Made by a program: the position numbers and the translations under genes. A stretch of 64,000 bases of DNA, from positions 16,321 through 80,320 of the forward strand of contig CAXBMQ010000021.1 in NCBI GenBank assembly GCA_963977005.1. Reading direction: 5' to 3'. This document shows, piece after piece, positions 8,658 to 16,950 of the stretch (position 1 is its first letter; each line of letters starts with the position of its first letter). Below the pieces are notes generated by a model. It did not search any database. It had not been told where the DNA came from and saw nothing but the letters and a program-made list of their open reading frames with translations. This DNA comes from CAXBCP01 sp963977005 (GTDB lineage Bacteria; Pseudomonadota; Alphaproteobacteria; MPNO01; UBA830).

Positions 8658-9409
8658 AGCGCTGGTTTCCTCTCGCCCTCGGCGCCGCCGGACTGCTCCT
8701 GATGGCCGCAGCCGCATGGACCCCCGCCGCCGCGCAGAATTTCTCGCTCGATCTTGGCTCCGGCGGCTCGACCACGGGACGTGTGGTTCAGCTCATCGCC
8801 CTTCTGACGATCCTCAGCCTGGCGCCGTCGATCCTTGTGATGGTTACTTCGTTTACCCGGATCGTCGTTGTTCTGTCGTTCCTTCGCAGTGCCATGGGGG
8901 TCCAGCAGACACCGCCGAATGCCGTACTGGTCAGCCTTGCGCTCTTTCTGACGGCGTTCGTGATGGGACCGACGCTGGAGACATCATACAAGAACGGCCT
9001 TCTCCCGCTGATCGAGAACCAGATTGGCGAAGAAGAGGCCTTCAAACGCACCCTGGAACCGATCCGGACGTTCATGCTCAAACATGTCCGCGAACAGGAT
9101 TTACGCCTGTTCATGGATCTGGCGCAGAACCCGGTCGCGGCAACGCCGGCGGAAACGCCGTTGCGGTCGCTCATTCCCGCCTTCATGATCAGCGAACTGC
9201 GCCGCGCCTTTGAAATCGGCTTCCTGCTCTTTCTGCCCTTTATCGTGATCGACATGGTTGTCGCATCGATCCTGATGTCCATGGGCATGATGATGCTGCC
9301 GCCGGTGATGATTTCCCTGCCGTTCAAACTGATTTTCTTCGTGCTGGTGGATGGCTGGTACCTGGTTGCCGGCAGTCTGGTACAGAGTTACGGGACGATC
9401 GGGAGCTGA
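8654..9409 (+). CDS. fliP: Flagellar export gate protein FliP
   Basis: A 251-residue protein starting at the ATG that overlaps the fliO stop. It has a cleavable N-terminal signal peptide (MKRWFPLALGAAGLLLMAAA then AAAQ), then the canonical FliP core: LAPSILVMVTSFTRIVVVLS, LRSAMGVQQTPPN, and a C-terminal membrane hairpin with VIDMVVASILMSMGMMMLPP. FliP forms the five- to six-fold core of the export gate with FliR. The gene is convergent with the long TPR gene on the other strand. Confidence 0.97.
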   Translation: MKRWFPLALGAAGLLLMAAAAWTPAAAQNFSLDLGSGGSTTGRVVQLIALLTILSLAPSILVMVTSFTRIVVVLSFLRSAMGVQQTPPNAVLVSLALFLTAFVMGPTLETSYKNGLLPLIENQIGEEEAFKRTLEPIRTFMLKHVREQDLRLFMDLAQNPVAATPAETPLRSLIPAFMISELRRAFEIGFLLFLPFIVIDMVVASILMSMGMMMLPPVMISLPFKLIFFVLVDGWYLVAGSLVQSYGTIGS

Positions 9410-9634
9410 TCCGGGACGTGACCCGAAACACCTGATCGAGAAACACGGGTATAGAAAACCCGGCGCCCTTCGGCACCGTCCCTACCCACTCGCAATAACG
9501 ATGGTTTCCGCAGCACCGGCGGTAACAAACAATCACATCCCGCTGGCGTGAGACATATATCTACTATCTACGCGCGCCGGTTGTCCGGACATCCCGGCTG
9601 GCGAGAGACCCCGGCCCCGCTGGCGGCACGGCCG
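9410..9634. other. Intergenic region between convergent fliP and the TPR gene
   Basis: About 225 bases with no convincing gene. Short GC-rich inverted repeats are present but no hairpin with a T-run on either strand, so the terminators of the two converging transcripts are not obvious. Confidence 0.5.
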
Positions 9635-12600
9635 CTAGTTGATCGCGCTGAGCGCGTTGCTTTGTACCTTGTCGCGGTAACTCGCGAGGAATGACTGGAA
9701 ATCGTCCAGGTCTCCCGTCTTCCGAACCAGTTCCTTGAAGTCGGGGACGAGACCGATTTCCACGCCCGCGATTGCCTTGAACGCTTCTTTGTATTTCGTC
9801 TTTTCCATCGCGGGGCCGAAACGGTCGCGCAACGACGTCAGGCCATCCGTATCGTTTTCCATCGTCAGCGCGATTCCCCAGCGCAGCACGAGATCGGCAT
9901 ATTTGGGATCCAGCGCATCGACGGTCTGCTGCGGAATGATGCGGCGGACCGTACGGGCCACATTTTCCCAGTTGGCGTTTTTCCAGTACAGGCCGAGACG
10001 CAACATCTCCGCCTCATGGCTGACATCGCCTGCCAACAGCTCGAGCGCCTTGTCCGGCTCGTTATTGTCGACATACGCGCGCACCTTCAGATAACGCCGC
10101 TGGAACTCCAGACCCTTCGGCAGTTCCTCGCTATCGCTGAGCTTCAGTGCTTCTATCGCCTTGGCCGGTTCGCGATTAAGCATCCGCAACAGGGCCAGCC
10201 GACTACCGACACGGCTGCGTTCAAGGCCCGTCAGACGGAAGCGAACCTGATGCTCAAGCAGTCTGCCCGCCTCCGACAGAAGATCCACCTTTGCCAGCCG
10301 GTCCGCCAGTTTGCGGATCATCTCGTCACCGTCATTGCCGGCCGGGGTCAGTTCACGGAATTCTTCGTATAGCGCCAGCGCTTTGACGGGCGAGAGTTTG
10401 TCGGCATTGCCATCGAGAAACAGCTTGCGGAAACGCTTGCGCATATCCTCGGCAATCGCGCTTGCCCCCTCCACGTCCTTGAAATGGCTTGCCGCCTGAC
10501 GAAGCCTTAGCAGGGACGCCCGGTATTCCCCCTGCTCGGCATGAATATCGCCGAGCCGACGTTTCAGATCGAATTCAAAGGCATCTCCGCGCCACGCAAA
10601 TGCCAGCCCCTCGAGCGCTTCTATCGCCTTCTTGCGATCGGTCTGGTTGGTTGCGAGATCCGCATTCACAAGCGCAAAGGCGGCCTTCGCCCGCATACGG
10701 CGATCGCCGGACTGAATAACTTCCCGCCAGAGACTTTTTGCAGCGCTCGGTTTTCCCTGCAGCCGAAGGGAATGCCCGCTGAGAAACTTCAGATACTGTG
10801 CGTCCTTGGCATCAAGCGCCGATCCCCTCAGCGCATCGAGCCATAATTTTGCGCCGTCGGTGTCGTTCACCGCCAGGGCGGATTCCGCACCGATCAACTG
10901 AAAGCGGGTTTTCAGCCACTTCGGAAATGACGCCACGATCCCGCGGGTATCCCGGATCAGTTTATACGACGCAAGCCAGTCCCCTTTGGCCGCGGCAATG
11001 CCAGCCCGCCAGGGAGCAACCGACGGGTCGTTTACCAGGTGAACATGTTCGAAATCGGGCGCAGCGGCGGCGTAGTGCCCGAGCAGATAGTGGGCTGCCG
11101 CCCGCAAAGCGATAAATCCAACGTCGCGACCGATCGCCGGTTCCTGTCTCAGCGCAACGTCGAGAACGCCCAATGCATCGGCCGCCATCCCGTGGGAAAC
11201 GAGAAACCGCGCGTATGCGAGACGGGCATCGTTTCGTTTCTCTTCAGGGGCAACGAGAATCTGCCCCAGCTTGACGTATTTTTCGTCCCTGTACTCTTTC
11301 TCCGGACCTCCACCCCAGTCCGAGAGGGCCCCGAACGCATGGCCGGTGTCTTTCGCCGCGCTGTTGGAGGCAATTTCCAGCGAGCGTGAGACGCTCAGGC
11401 CGCCGGGTGCGGCAATATAAACGCCCTCCGCGTTGCGGATCAGCGCGATATCATCGCGTCGCGGCACCAGCACCAGACCGGCAGCACTGGCGGGGATCGC
11501 CACGTCTACGAGATTTCTCGCCACCCGGTTTCCCAGCCCCGGCTTCAACACCGGGTACACATGCACGATATCGCCCACACTGCGATCGGCAAAAACATGC
11601 GGTCTGCCCAGTCCCTTTGCCGCGATCAGGACTGCGGGCTGTTTGTTGGCATCTATATCGGACCGCACCTCGATCGGTGTCGCAAGCGGGCCGGTCATTC
11701 GTGCCGGCGCGAGACGCACATTCCAGCTCGTACCCTTTTTCGTTGCCGTCGCGAGCAGATGTTCGGGGACTTTGAGCCGAAGAAGCGATTTTTCGGCCGC
11801 ATCCGTCTGTTCGATCTCCTCGACCATCCCTTCACCGTTCACGTGCAGACTGCCGAGACCCAGGCGCGCGCGCCCGTCGAACAAAATCCAGTACTCCTCG
11901 CCGCGCCGGAACACCGCTGCGGCGACGTCCTTGCGCCAGTTGAATTTTATGTCGAGGGCCGCCCCGCGCCGCGTCGTTTCGACCGTCACCAGGGGCGCGC
12001 CCTTGAATTTTTTAGCGTTCCGCCGCCGTTCGCGCTCCGCCAGACGTTTGAGCCGACGCGCCTTTTTGGTCAACGATAACGGCTTCCTGGTATCGTTCCC
12101 GGACGCCTTTTTATCGGCTTGTCCTGAATAGGCTTTCTTCGATGTACGCGCCTTTTTATGTTCGGCGGTTTCAGCAACATGGCTTTGATCTGACCCGTGC
12201 CTTTTTTCCGCAGCCGGTTCAGGAGCGATGATATCGAGCGCCACCTTGGTGCCGTCCCGGAAATGCCGGATTTCCGCGGCTTGCGGAATGATCAGGCCGA
12301 CCCGTACCGCCGATTTGGTCGTTTCGGTGCTCGCAGCGGACACCCGGCCGGGCAAAGTCGACGACAGGCGCGACACATCTACCCGGGCCGGACGGTCGAA
12401 ACGCATGCGCACGACGTCACCGTCCCTCTGGATGTCGTATCCGACCTCGTCATTCCAGTCGAAGACAAGACGCCCGAAACTGGGATGCTTTCCGGCCCGT
12501 ACGGCAATTTTGGGCGTGCGTTTCAGCCAGGCATCGGGGTCTTCGGCCTCCGCCTGCTTGGCCGATTCCTCAGGCGTCAGGTCAATAACCACCGCGTTCT

Positions 12601-13003
12601 CATTCGAAAACGAGCGAAGGCTGTAATATCCCTTGAGGTTCGCCGATACCGTTCTGCCGCCAGCCTGTAACCCAAGCTCGGACATATAGGGTTCGAGGCT
12701 CTTTGCCGCCTTGGCGAATTCGGTTTTGAGCGACCGGTCGAAAGTCACCCGTAACTGGCTGCCGACAATCTTGGCCGTAAATTTGACCGGCTTACGCCAA
12801 TCGAAAACAATTCGCCCAAATTTTTTGTTTCCCCAGCCCCGCGTCACAACCACTTCAGGCGCAGCAGGCGGCGCGGCGTTAGGGTCGGTCAGCGGCCGCA
12901 TCATCCTTTCCCTGTCGGTTGGAGACTGGGCCGATACGCCAGACGGCGCGGCAAACGCGATGCACAGCGCCAATGTCAGACAGGCACGAATCCACCGGGT
13001 CAT
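9635..13003 (-). CDS. Large periplasmic AMIN-like/TPR protein coupled to motB
   Basis: A 1122-residue protein with a Sec signal peptide (residues 1-25, cleavage after VSA). Three similar beta-rich modules follow, marked by FGRIVFDW (about 62), FGRLVFDW (about 175) and LDIKFNW (about 348), resembling AMIN-type peptidoglycan-binding repeats. A Lys/Arg-rich linker occupies about 270-340. From about 590 to 1100 it is helical, with tetratricopeptide-like repeats. Its ATG overlaps the motB stop (ATGA), so it is translationally coupled to the two MotB paralogues. I infer a periplasmic scaffold for the stator or motor, loosely analogous to the TPR proteins PflA/PflB of Campylobacter motors; homology is not claimed. 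Confidence 0.8.
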   Translation of the reverse strand: MTRWIRACLTLALCIAFAAPSGVSAQSPTDRERMMRPLTDPNAAPPAAPEVVVTRGWGNKKFGRIVFDWRKPVKFTAKIVGSQLRVTFDRSLKTEFAKAAKSLEPYMSELGLQAGGRTVSANLKGYYSLRSFSNENAVVIDLTPEESAKQAEAEDPDAWLKRTPKIAVRAGKHPSFGRLVFDWNDEVGYDIQRDGDVVRMRFDRPARVDVSRLSSTLPGRVSAASTETTKSAVRVGLIIPQAAEIRHFRDGTKVALDIIAPEPAAEKRHGSDQSHVAETAEHKKARTSKKAYSGQADKKASGNDTRKPLSLTKKARRLKRLAERERRRNAKKFKGAPLVTVETTRRGAALDIKFNWRKDVAAAVFRRGEEYWILFDGRARLGLGSLHVNGEGMVEEIEQTDAAEKSLLRLKVPEHLLATATKKGTSWNVRLAPARMTGPLATPIEVRSDIDANKQPAVLIAAKGLGRPHVFADRSVGDIVHVYPVLKPGLGNRVARNLVDVAIPASAAGLVLVPRRDDIALIRNAEGVYIAAPGGLSVSRSLEIASNSAAKDTGHAFGALSDWGGGPEKEYRDEKYVKLGQILVAPEEKRNDARLAYARFLVSHGMAADALGVLDVALRQEPAIGRDVGFIALRAAAHYLLGHYAAAAPDFEHVHLVNDPSVAPWRAGIAAAKGDWLASYKLIRDTRGIVASFPKWLKTRFQLIGAESALAVNDTDGAKLWLDALRGSALDAKDAQYLKFLSGHSLRLQGKPSAAKSLWREVIQSGDRRMRAKAAFALVNADLATNQTDRKKAIEALEGLAFAWRGDAFEFDLKRRLGDIHAEQGEYRASLLRLRQAASHFKDVEGASAIAEDMRKRFRKLFLDGNADKLSPVKALALYEEFRELTPAGNDGDEMIRKLADRLAKVDLLSEAGRLLEHQVRFRLTGLERSRVGSRLALLRMLNREPAKAIEALKLSDSEELPKGLEFQRRYLKVRAYVDNNEPDKALELLAGDVSHEAEMLRLGLYWKNANWENVARTVRRIIPQQTVDALDPKYADLVLRWGIALTMENDTDGLTSLRDRFGPAMEKTKYKEAFKAIAGVEIGLVPDFKELVRKTGDLDDFQSFLASYRDKVQSNALSAIN

Positions 13004-13710
13004 TGAATACCCCGCGTTGGCCAGATTACGATATCGACCCGGCGTGCCACGGCGTTACGACGCCTCTCGGGCACCGTTGCGGGCAGTTCGCGAAACGCAG
13101 ATTCACCGAAACCCGACGGCGACATTTCACGATGATATCCCGCTCGCCGCAGTTCGTTGGCAACCGCAATCGCCCGGGCAATCGATAGCTGAAAGTTCGT
13201 CGCGAAATGAGAATTCCGAAGCGGTCTAGGATCGGCGTGCCCGATAACGTCGATACGGTTGCCAATCGTCCCGAGAACACCGGCCAAAACAAACAATATC
13301 GGCCGCGCCGTCTCGATCGGATCGGCTTTGCCGCTGAGGAACAGAAGCTCCGCAGGCAGCGTAACGATCAACCTGTCTTCACGGCGCCGCAGGTCTAGCC
13401 CAGCAAGTTCCGGTTCCGTGCGCGCCTTGTCCCGGATGACGTTCTCGAGGTAGTCGAGATCGATCGCTCGCTTACGCGACAGTCTTTCGGCGTTCTTGTC
13501 GGCAGACGGTCGCGCAATCAGAATTGTCTGATTGGGATTGAGGCGCATCGACAGGGTGTCGACGAGCGATTCCCACTTCCCGATATCGACCTTCTGTGTC
13601 GCGAACAGCATCACGAAGAATGTGATCAACAGCGCCACGAGATCGGCGAATGTCACAAGCCAGGCGGGCCTCCGGGCATCCTGCCGATCGATCTGTCGGC
13701 CCGCGATCAT
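13000..13710 (-). CDS. motB: Flagellar stator protein MotB/PomB with ion-binding Asp
   Basis: A 236-residue stator subunit. The single membrane helix begins RPAWLVTFADLVALLITFF, placing Asp23 at the position of the essential ion-binding aspartate of MotB/PomB. A plug/linker follows, then a C-terminal OmpA-like peptidoglycan-binding domain (RIDVIGHADPRPL, LSIARAIAVANELRRAGY, NAVARRVDIVI). It overlaps the upstream motB paralogue and the downstream TPR gene by four bases each. The partner MotA is encoded 40 kb away at 54004, inside the fliF operon. Confidence 0.93.
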   Translation of the reverse strand: MIAGRQIDRQDARRPAWLVTFADLVALLITFFVMLFATQKVDIGKWESLVDTLSMRLNPNQTILIARPSADKNAERLSRKRAIDLDYLENVIRDKARTEPELAGLDLRRREDRLIVTLPAELLFLSGKADPIETARPILFVLAGVLGTIGNRIDVIGHADPRPLRNSHFATNFQLSIARAIAVANELRRAGYHREMSPSGFGESAFRELPATVPERRRNAVARRVDIVIWPTRGIQ

Positions 13711-14387
13711 GGCGCCCTGACCGGGGTTACCGGCTTTCGTGCATTGACGTCTTCCGGACGCGTTTCGGGATCGACGCGATAAATCAGGCTTACCTGTTTT
13801 TTCGCGCCGTGCCGGGTGCCACCCGATACCGTGCCTGCCAGCGCTCCCCGTGCGAGGAGCATCTCGGCAAGCCCCGACGCGCGGGACACCGGTAGCGGAA
13901 CGCTTTTTGTCATCTGATCGGGCGGGATCCAGCCGCCGACCATATAAATCTGGACTTTATGGCGCATGCCCGGCGGCGATTTTCCAAGCAAACCGGCAAG
14001 TCTGTCGACGAACCTGTCCTTGTCGGAACGGATACCCGGGCTCGATCTCTCGAAAAGGTCCTCCGGGTTCAGGGTGACCCGCAAAAGCTTTCCCCGCTCG
14101 ACGTTTTCGATCTTCGCGACTTTAAGTTCCGTGCGGATCAGGTCGGCGAAACTGTCGAGAACAAGCTCGGCGCCCGGGGTCTCCCCCTGGTCCGACGACC
14201 GCACAATTTCCTTGTCGGCCGGATTTCCATGCACGCGGAAAGTGGATGAAAGGCTTTCTTTAACCGCGGCGGCCTTGCCGCGGTCATACTGGGATGCATT
14301 GAACAGAAGCACGAAGAAGGCGAGCAGGAGCAGATACAGGCTGAGCACCTGTATTAGTGTCGGATCCTTCTCAGGAAGGCGCCGCAT
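13707..14387 (-). CDS. Degenerate MotB paralogue lacking the ion-binding Asp
   Basis: A 226-residue protein; the ATG at 14387 is chosen because a strong GGAGGGGGG lies just upstream. Its membrane helix (DPTLIQVLSLYLLLLAFFVL) aligns without gaps to that of the neighbouring MotB and puts Ser16 where MotB has Asp23. The segment after the helix (FNASQYDRGK against FATQKVDIGK) also matches. The C-terminal region keeps an OmpA-like outline (LLRVTLNPEDLF, VQIYMVGGW, SRASGLAEMLLARGAL) but has lost the GHAD core. It cannot conduct ions in the usual way, so it may form mixed dimers with MotB or have a structural role. It is overlapped by motB (ATGA). Confidence 0.82.
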   Translation of the reverse strand: MRRLPEKDPTLIQVLSLYLLLLAFFVLLFNASQYDRGKAAAVKESLSSTFRVHGNPADKEIVRSSDQGETPGAELVLDSFADLIRTELKVAKIENVERGKLLRVTLNPEDLFERSSPGIRSDKDRFVDRLAGLLGKSPPGMRHKVQIYMVGGWIPPDQMTKSVPLPVSRASGLAEMLLARGALAGTVSGGTRHGAKKQVSLIYRVDPETRPEDVNARKPVTPVRAP

Positions 14388-14409
14388 TCCCCCCTCCGTG
14401 AAAATCGGG

Positions 14410-15087
14410 TTACCCCATATCGGCGAGCAGCGCGTCGATATCGTCCTGCGAATTCGCGTTTTCGGCGAGCTGCGGGCCCTGAAGTAAATCTTCCTCGTTG
14501 ACATCTTCAGCGCCGGTCTCGGCGCTATCCTTTTCAGCCTGTCGCTTGCGTTTCATTTCGTCGCGGGTCTCGCGGTCCGGACCGAATTTCTCAACCACGG
14601 TCTCGACCTTTTTCTCGATTTCCTTGAGAGCGCCCACGACTTTGTGAATGCGCTGGCCGGTGATGTCCTGGAAGCTGCAGGCCTCATATATCTGGGTAAC
14701 GGCCTGCGACAGGACGTCGGCCTGTTCATCGGAAACGTCTTCGGCCACGGATTCAATCATCTCCGCCGCCTCCATGATCGAGTTGGTTGCAACTTCCGTC
14801 GCCTCGATCACCGCATCAAGTTCGTCGGTGGCCTCGGGAATATGCTCATCCGGAATTTCCTCCGGGTTGATCGCCGCAATCTCTGACTTGGTCTGTTCGA
14901 TAAAGGCAGACAGCTCTTCAAGTTCTTCAAGGACGCGCGGGTCGGCACTGCCGATATTTCCGTTCATCGTCGAGAGCATCTCTTCGAGAACCGAGCGAAT
15001 CTGTTGCGTATCTACGCCTGCTTTCATCTGATGTCCCACTTCGTCCAAACGCGCCGCAAGATCGGGGTCGATTGCCTGCCGAACCAT
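14410..15087 (-). CDS. cheZ: Protein phosphatase CheZ
   Basis: A 225-residue protein from the ATG at 15087; earlier in-frame starts lie inside cheY. The long helical hairpin carries ACSFQDITGQRIHKVV (about 137-152), the CheZ active-site motif whose Gln attacks CheY-P. The extreme C-terminus SQDDIDALLADMG is the CheY-tethering peptide. CheZ dephosphorylates CheY-P and ends the motor-switch signal. It follows cheY by 10 bases and precedes the motB paralogues. Confidence 0.92.
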   Translation of the reverse strand: MVRQAIDPDLAARLDEVGHQMKAGVDTQQIRSVLEEMLSTMNGNIGSADPRVLEELEELSAFIEQTKSEIAAINPEEIPDEHIPEATDELDAVIEATEVATNSIMEAAEMIESVAEDVSDEQADVLSQAVTQIYEACSFQDITGQRIHKVVGALKEIEKKVETVVEKFGPDRETRDEMKRKRQAEKDSAETGAEDVNEEDLLQGPQLAENANSQDDIDALLADMG

Positions 15088-15097
15088 CTCCGAAGTC

Positions 15098-15484
15098 CTA
15101 GAAATCGCCAATGACGCCGACGAGCTTCGCTTTGAGCGTCGCGGCATTGAACGGTTTCACGATATAATTATTGACGCCGGCCTGCTTCGCAGCGACGACA
15201 TTTTCGGTCTTGCTCTCGGCGGTGACCATGATGAAGGGCAGATCGGCCAGCTTGGCGTCCGCACGTACTTCTTTGAGAAGCTGAAAACCGGTCATCGGCT
15301 CCATATTCCAGTCGGAGATACAGAGTTTGAAATTTCCTTCGCGCAGCTTTGTAAGCGCGCTACTGCCATCGGTGGCTTCTTCTACATTGTGAAATCCCAG
15401 CTGCTTCAGCAAATTACGGATAATCCGTATCATCGTTTTATAGTCGTCAACGACCAGGATTTTCATTTCTTTGTCGACGGTCAT
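15098..15484 (-). CDS. cheY: Chemotaxis response regulator CheY
   Basis: A 128-residue single-domain receiver with all key residues: acidic pair Asp13-Asp14, phospho-acceptor Asp58 (CISDWNMEP), Thr88 and Lys110 (VKPF). Phosphorylated CheY binds FliM and changes motor rotation. It heads the operon cheY-cheZ-motB paralogue-motB-TPR, so switch control and stator are produced together. GGAG precedes the start. No cheA, cheW or receptor gene is in the window. Confidence 0.95.
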   Translation of the reverse strand: MTVDKEMKILVVDDYKTMIRIIRNLLKQLGFHNVEEATDGSSALTKLREGNFKLCISDWNMEPMTGFQLLKEVRADAKLADLPFIMVTAESKTENVVAAKQAGVNNYIVKPFNAATLKAKLVGVIGDF

Positions 15485-15559
15485 CTATTTTACTCCGTAA
15501 GTGCGACAGCCACGTTTAGGCAGCCGGGATGTGAACTTGGTCACGCTAACCCGATTGCG

Positions 15560-15574
15560 TTAACGCACCCCTAA
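15560..15574 (-). promoter_or_regulatory. CtrA-like box before cheY
   Basis: Minus strand reads TTAG-N7-TTAA, 7 of 8 matches to the CtrA full site, 76 bases upstream of the cheY start. The rest of the 143-base gap between motE and cheY shows no gene. Confidence 0.45.
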
Positions 15575-15627
15575 TAAGTGGCAAGTTTTCAGCGGTTTTG
15601 GCCGAACATCCGGGTTCCGATTCCCGA

Positions 15628-16323
15628 TCAGCTATCGTCGGTCGCAACGGACGGATGGGGAAGTTCGCGACGTTCGGCGAGCCTGGACGTAACCGCTTTT
15701 GCCTTCGCCGGATCCATCGCCGCAAATATCAGCGACGTCTTCGCCTCGCGCATCCTTTCAACGACATCCAGCAGGATATCCATTTCCAGCCGCTCGAAAA
15801 TCCGGGCGGCGTTCTTCGGTTTCATAGTTTCATAGATCTTTACGAGGCTTTTGAGCTTTGCCTCCTGTTCCTCGTCATGCTTTTTGAGGAGGCTCTCTAT
15901 TTGAGACTTCAGGCCATTGAGCTCCGCCAGCTTCGTGTTCAGCTTTTTCTCTGTCGCGGCCAGAAGTTTTTCCCGCAGCGCAAGGTCCCCCCGCAGCTTG
16001 TCGATTTCGGCACGCCTGTCGGCAAGGCGTTGAAGTACCTGGAATTCTGCCTGGGTAACACTTGTCGGGTCGAAGGCGTCGCCGACGCTCTTCTTTTTCG
16101 ACGACTTCGCGGCGTCTTTGTCGGCTTGACCCTTTGCGTCCTTGCCAGGCGATTTTTCTGACTTCTGCCCTTTGTTCCCGGCATCGGGGTCTTTCGCCTT
16201 CTCGGCGGCAGTCGCTGTCGATATCGCGACTTGGTCGCCCTGCCAGATCCCACCGACTTTCAACGTCAATGCGAGGGTCGCGGTAAAGATAACAAGCGGC
16301 AGTATTCTGATACGCGTCTTCAT
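15628..16323 (-). CDS. motE: MotE-like flagellar protein with MgtE-N type domain
   Basis: A 231-residue protein with an N-terminal signal or anchor helix (residues 6-24), a Lys/Asp-rich low-complexity linker (about 40-78), a coiled coil (about 90-150, IDKLRGDLALREKLLAATEK) and a C-terminal MgtE-N-like helical domain (YETMKPKNAARIFERLEMDI). This is the layout of MotE, a periplasmic chaperone of motility proteins in rhizobia. It directly follows the DUF6468 gene at the end of the fliL-fliM operon. A stator-related periplasmic role is likely but inferred. Confidence 0.82.
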   Translation of the reverse strand: MKTRIRILPLVIFTATLALTLKVGGIWQGDQVAISTATAAEKAKDPDAGNKGQKSEKSPGKDAKGQADKDAAKSSKKKSVGDAFDPTSVTQAEFQVLQRLADRRAEIDKLRGDLALREKLLAATEKKLNTKLAELNGLKSQIESLLKKHDEEQEAKLKSLVKIYETMKPKNAARIFERLEMDILLDVVERMREAKTSLIFAAMDPAKAKAVTSRLAERRELPHPSVATDDS

Positions 16324-16950
16324 TTACGCGACTCCTTCTTTGGCGGCGCGAATTGCATCAAGCAGATGGCGTTCCGCCTCGCTTCTGGGTTGCAGGCCGC
16401 CGGACGGTGCTTTCTCGGCAGTCGCGCGCACGACTTCGTCGGCGGATCTCACCGGTGGGCTGAACGGCTGAACGTTACTCCGGGGCGCAGGCCTCTCTGG
16501 CCTTGCGGCTGCCGGTTGCGGCGGAACAGTCGCACGTGCCGGCGGAGGTTCCCCGCCGGACGACGGCGCTCCCGTCCGCTCGTCCGAAAACTGTGAAGTC
16601 CGGGTCGCGGGCGCGGCGGGCGGGACGCGGTAGCGGTCGTCATCGAGACGGGACACGAGCAGGTCCGCCTGATCGAGCATGATCTCCAGATCGTTCCGCA
16701 ACGCCATTCCCTTGGCAATCGCCGCCTTTACGCCAAATTCGGCCTCGGTGCCCGCTGCTTTGAGTTGTCGGGCGGATTCCTGCGCAACGAGGGACGATTC
16801 GCTGAACTGTCCGATCATCCGGTGCAGCGCACCCTCCCCGTCACGGAGTACCGCAATGCGTTTGTTCAGGCGAACGGCATAGAAAATCATCACCGCCAGC
16901 AATCCCGCCAGCACAAGGTCGAAGACCAGTGAAAAATCCGCAATTGTCAT
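16324..16950 (-). CDS. DUF6468 domain membrane protein of the fliM operon
   Basis: A 208-residue protein starting at the ATG that overlaps the fliM stop (ATGA). It has one N-terminal membrane helix (about residues 6-25), a helical middle (FSESSLVAQESARQLKAAGT, MALRNDLEIMLDQADLLVSR), then a Pro/Arg-rich disordered region and a short C-terminal helix (RSEAERHLLDAIRAAKEG). This matches DUF6468 proteins found next to fliM in many alphaproteobacteria, whose function is unknown. Translational coupling to fliM suggests a motor or switch-linked role. Confidence 0.78.
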   Translation of the reverse strand: MTIADFSLVFDLVLAGLLAVMIFYAVRLNKRIAVLRDGEGALHRMIGQFSESSLVAQESARQLKAAGTEAEFGVKAAIAKGMALRNDLEIMLDQADLLVSRLDDDRYRVPPAAPATRTSQFSDERTGAPSSGGEPPPARATVPPQPAAARPERPAPRSNVQPFSPPVRSADEVVRATAEKAPSGGLQPRSEAERHLLDAIRAAKEGVA

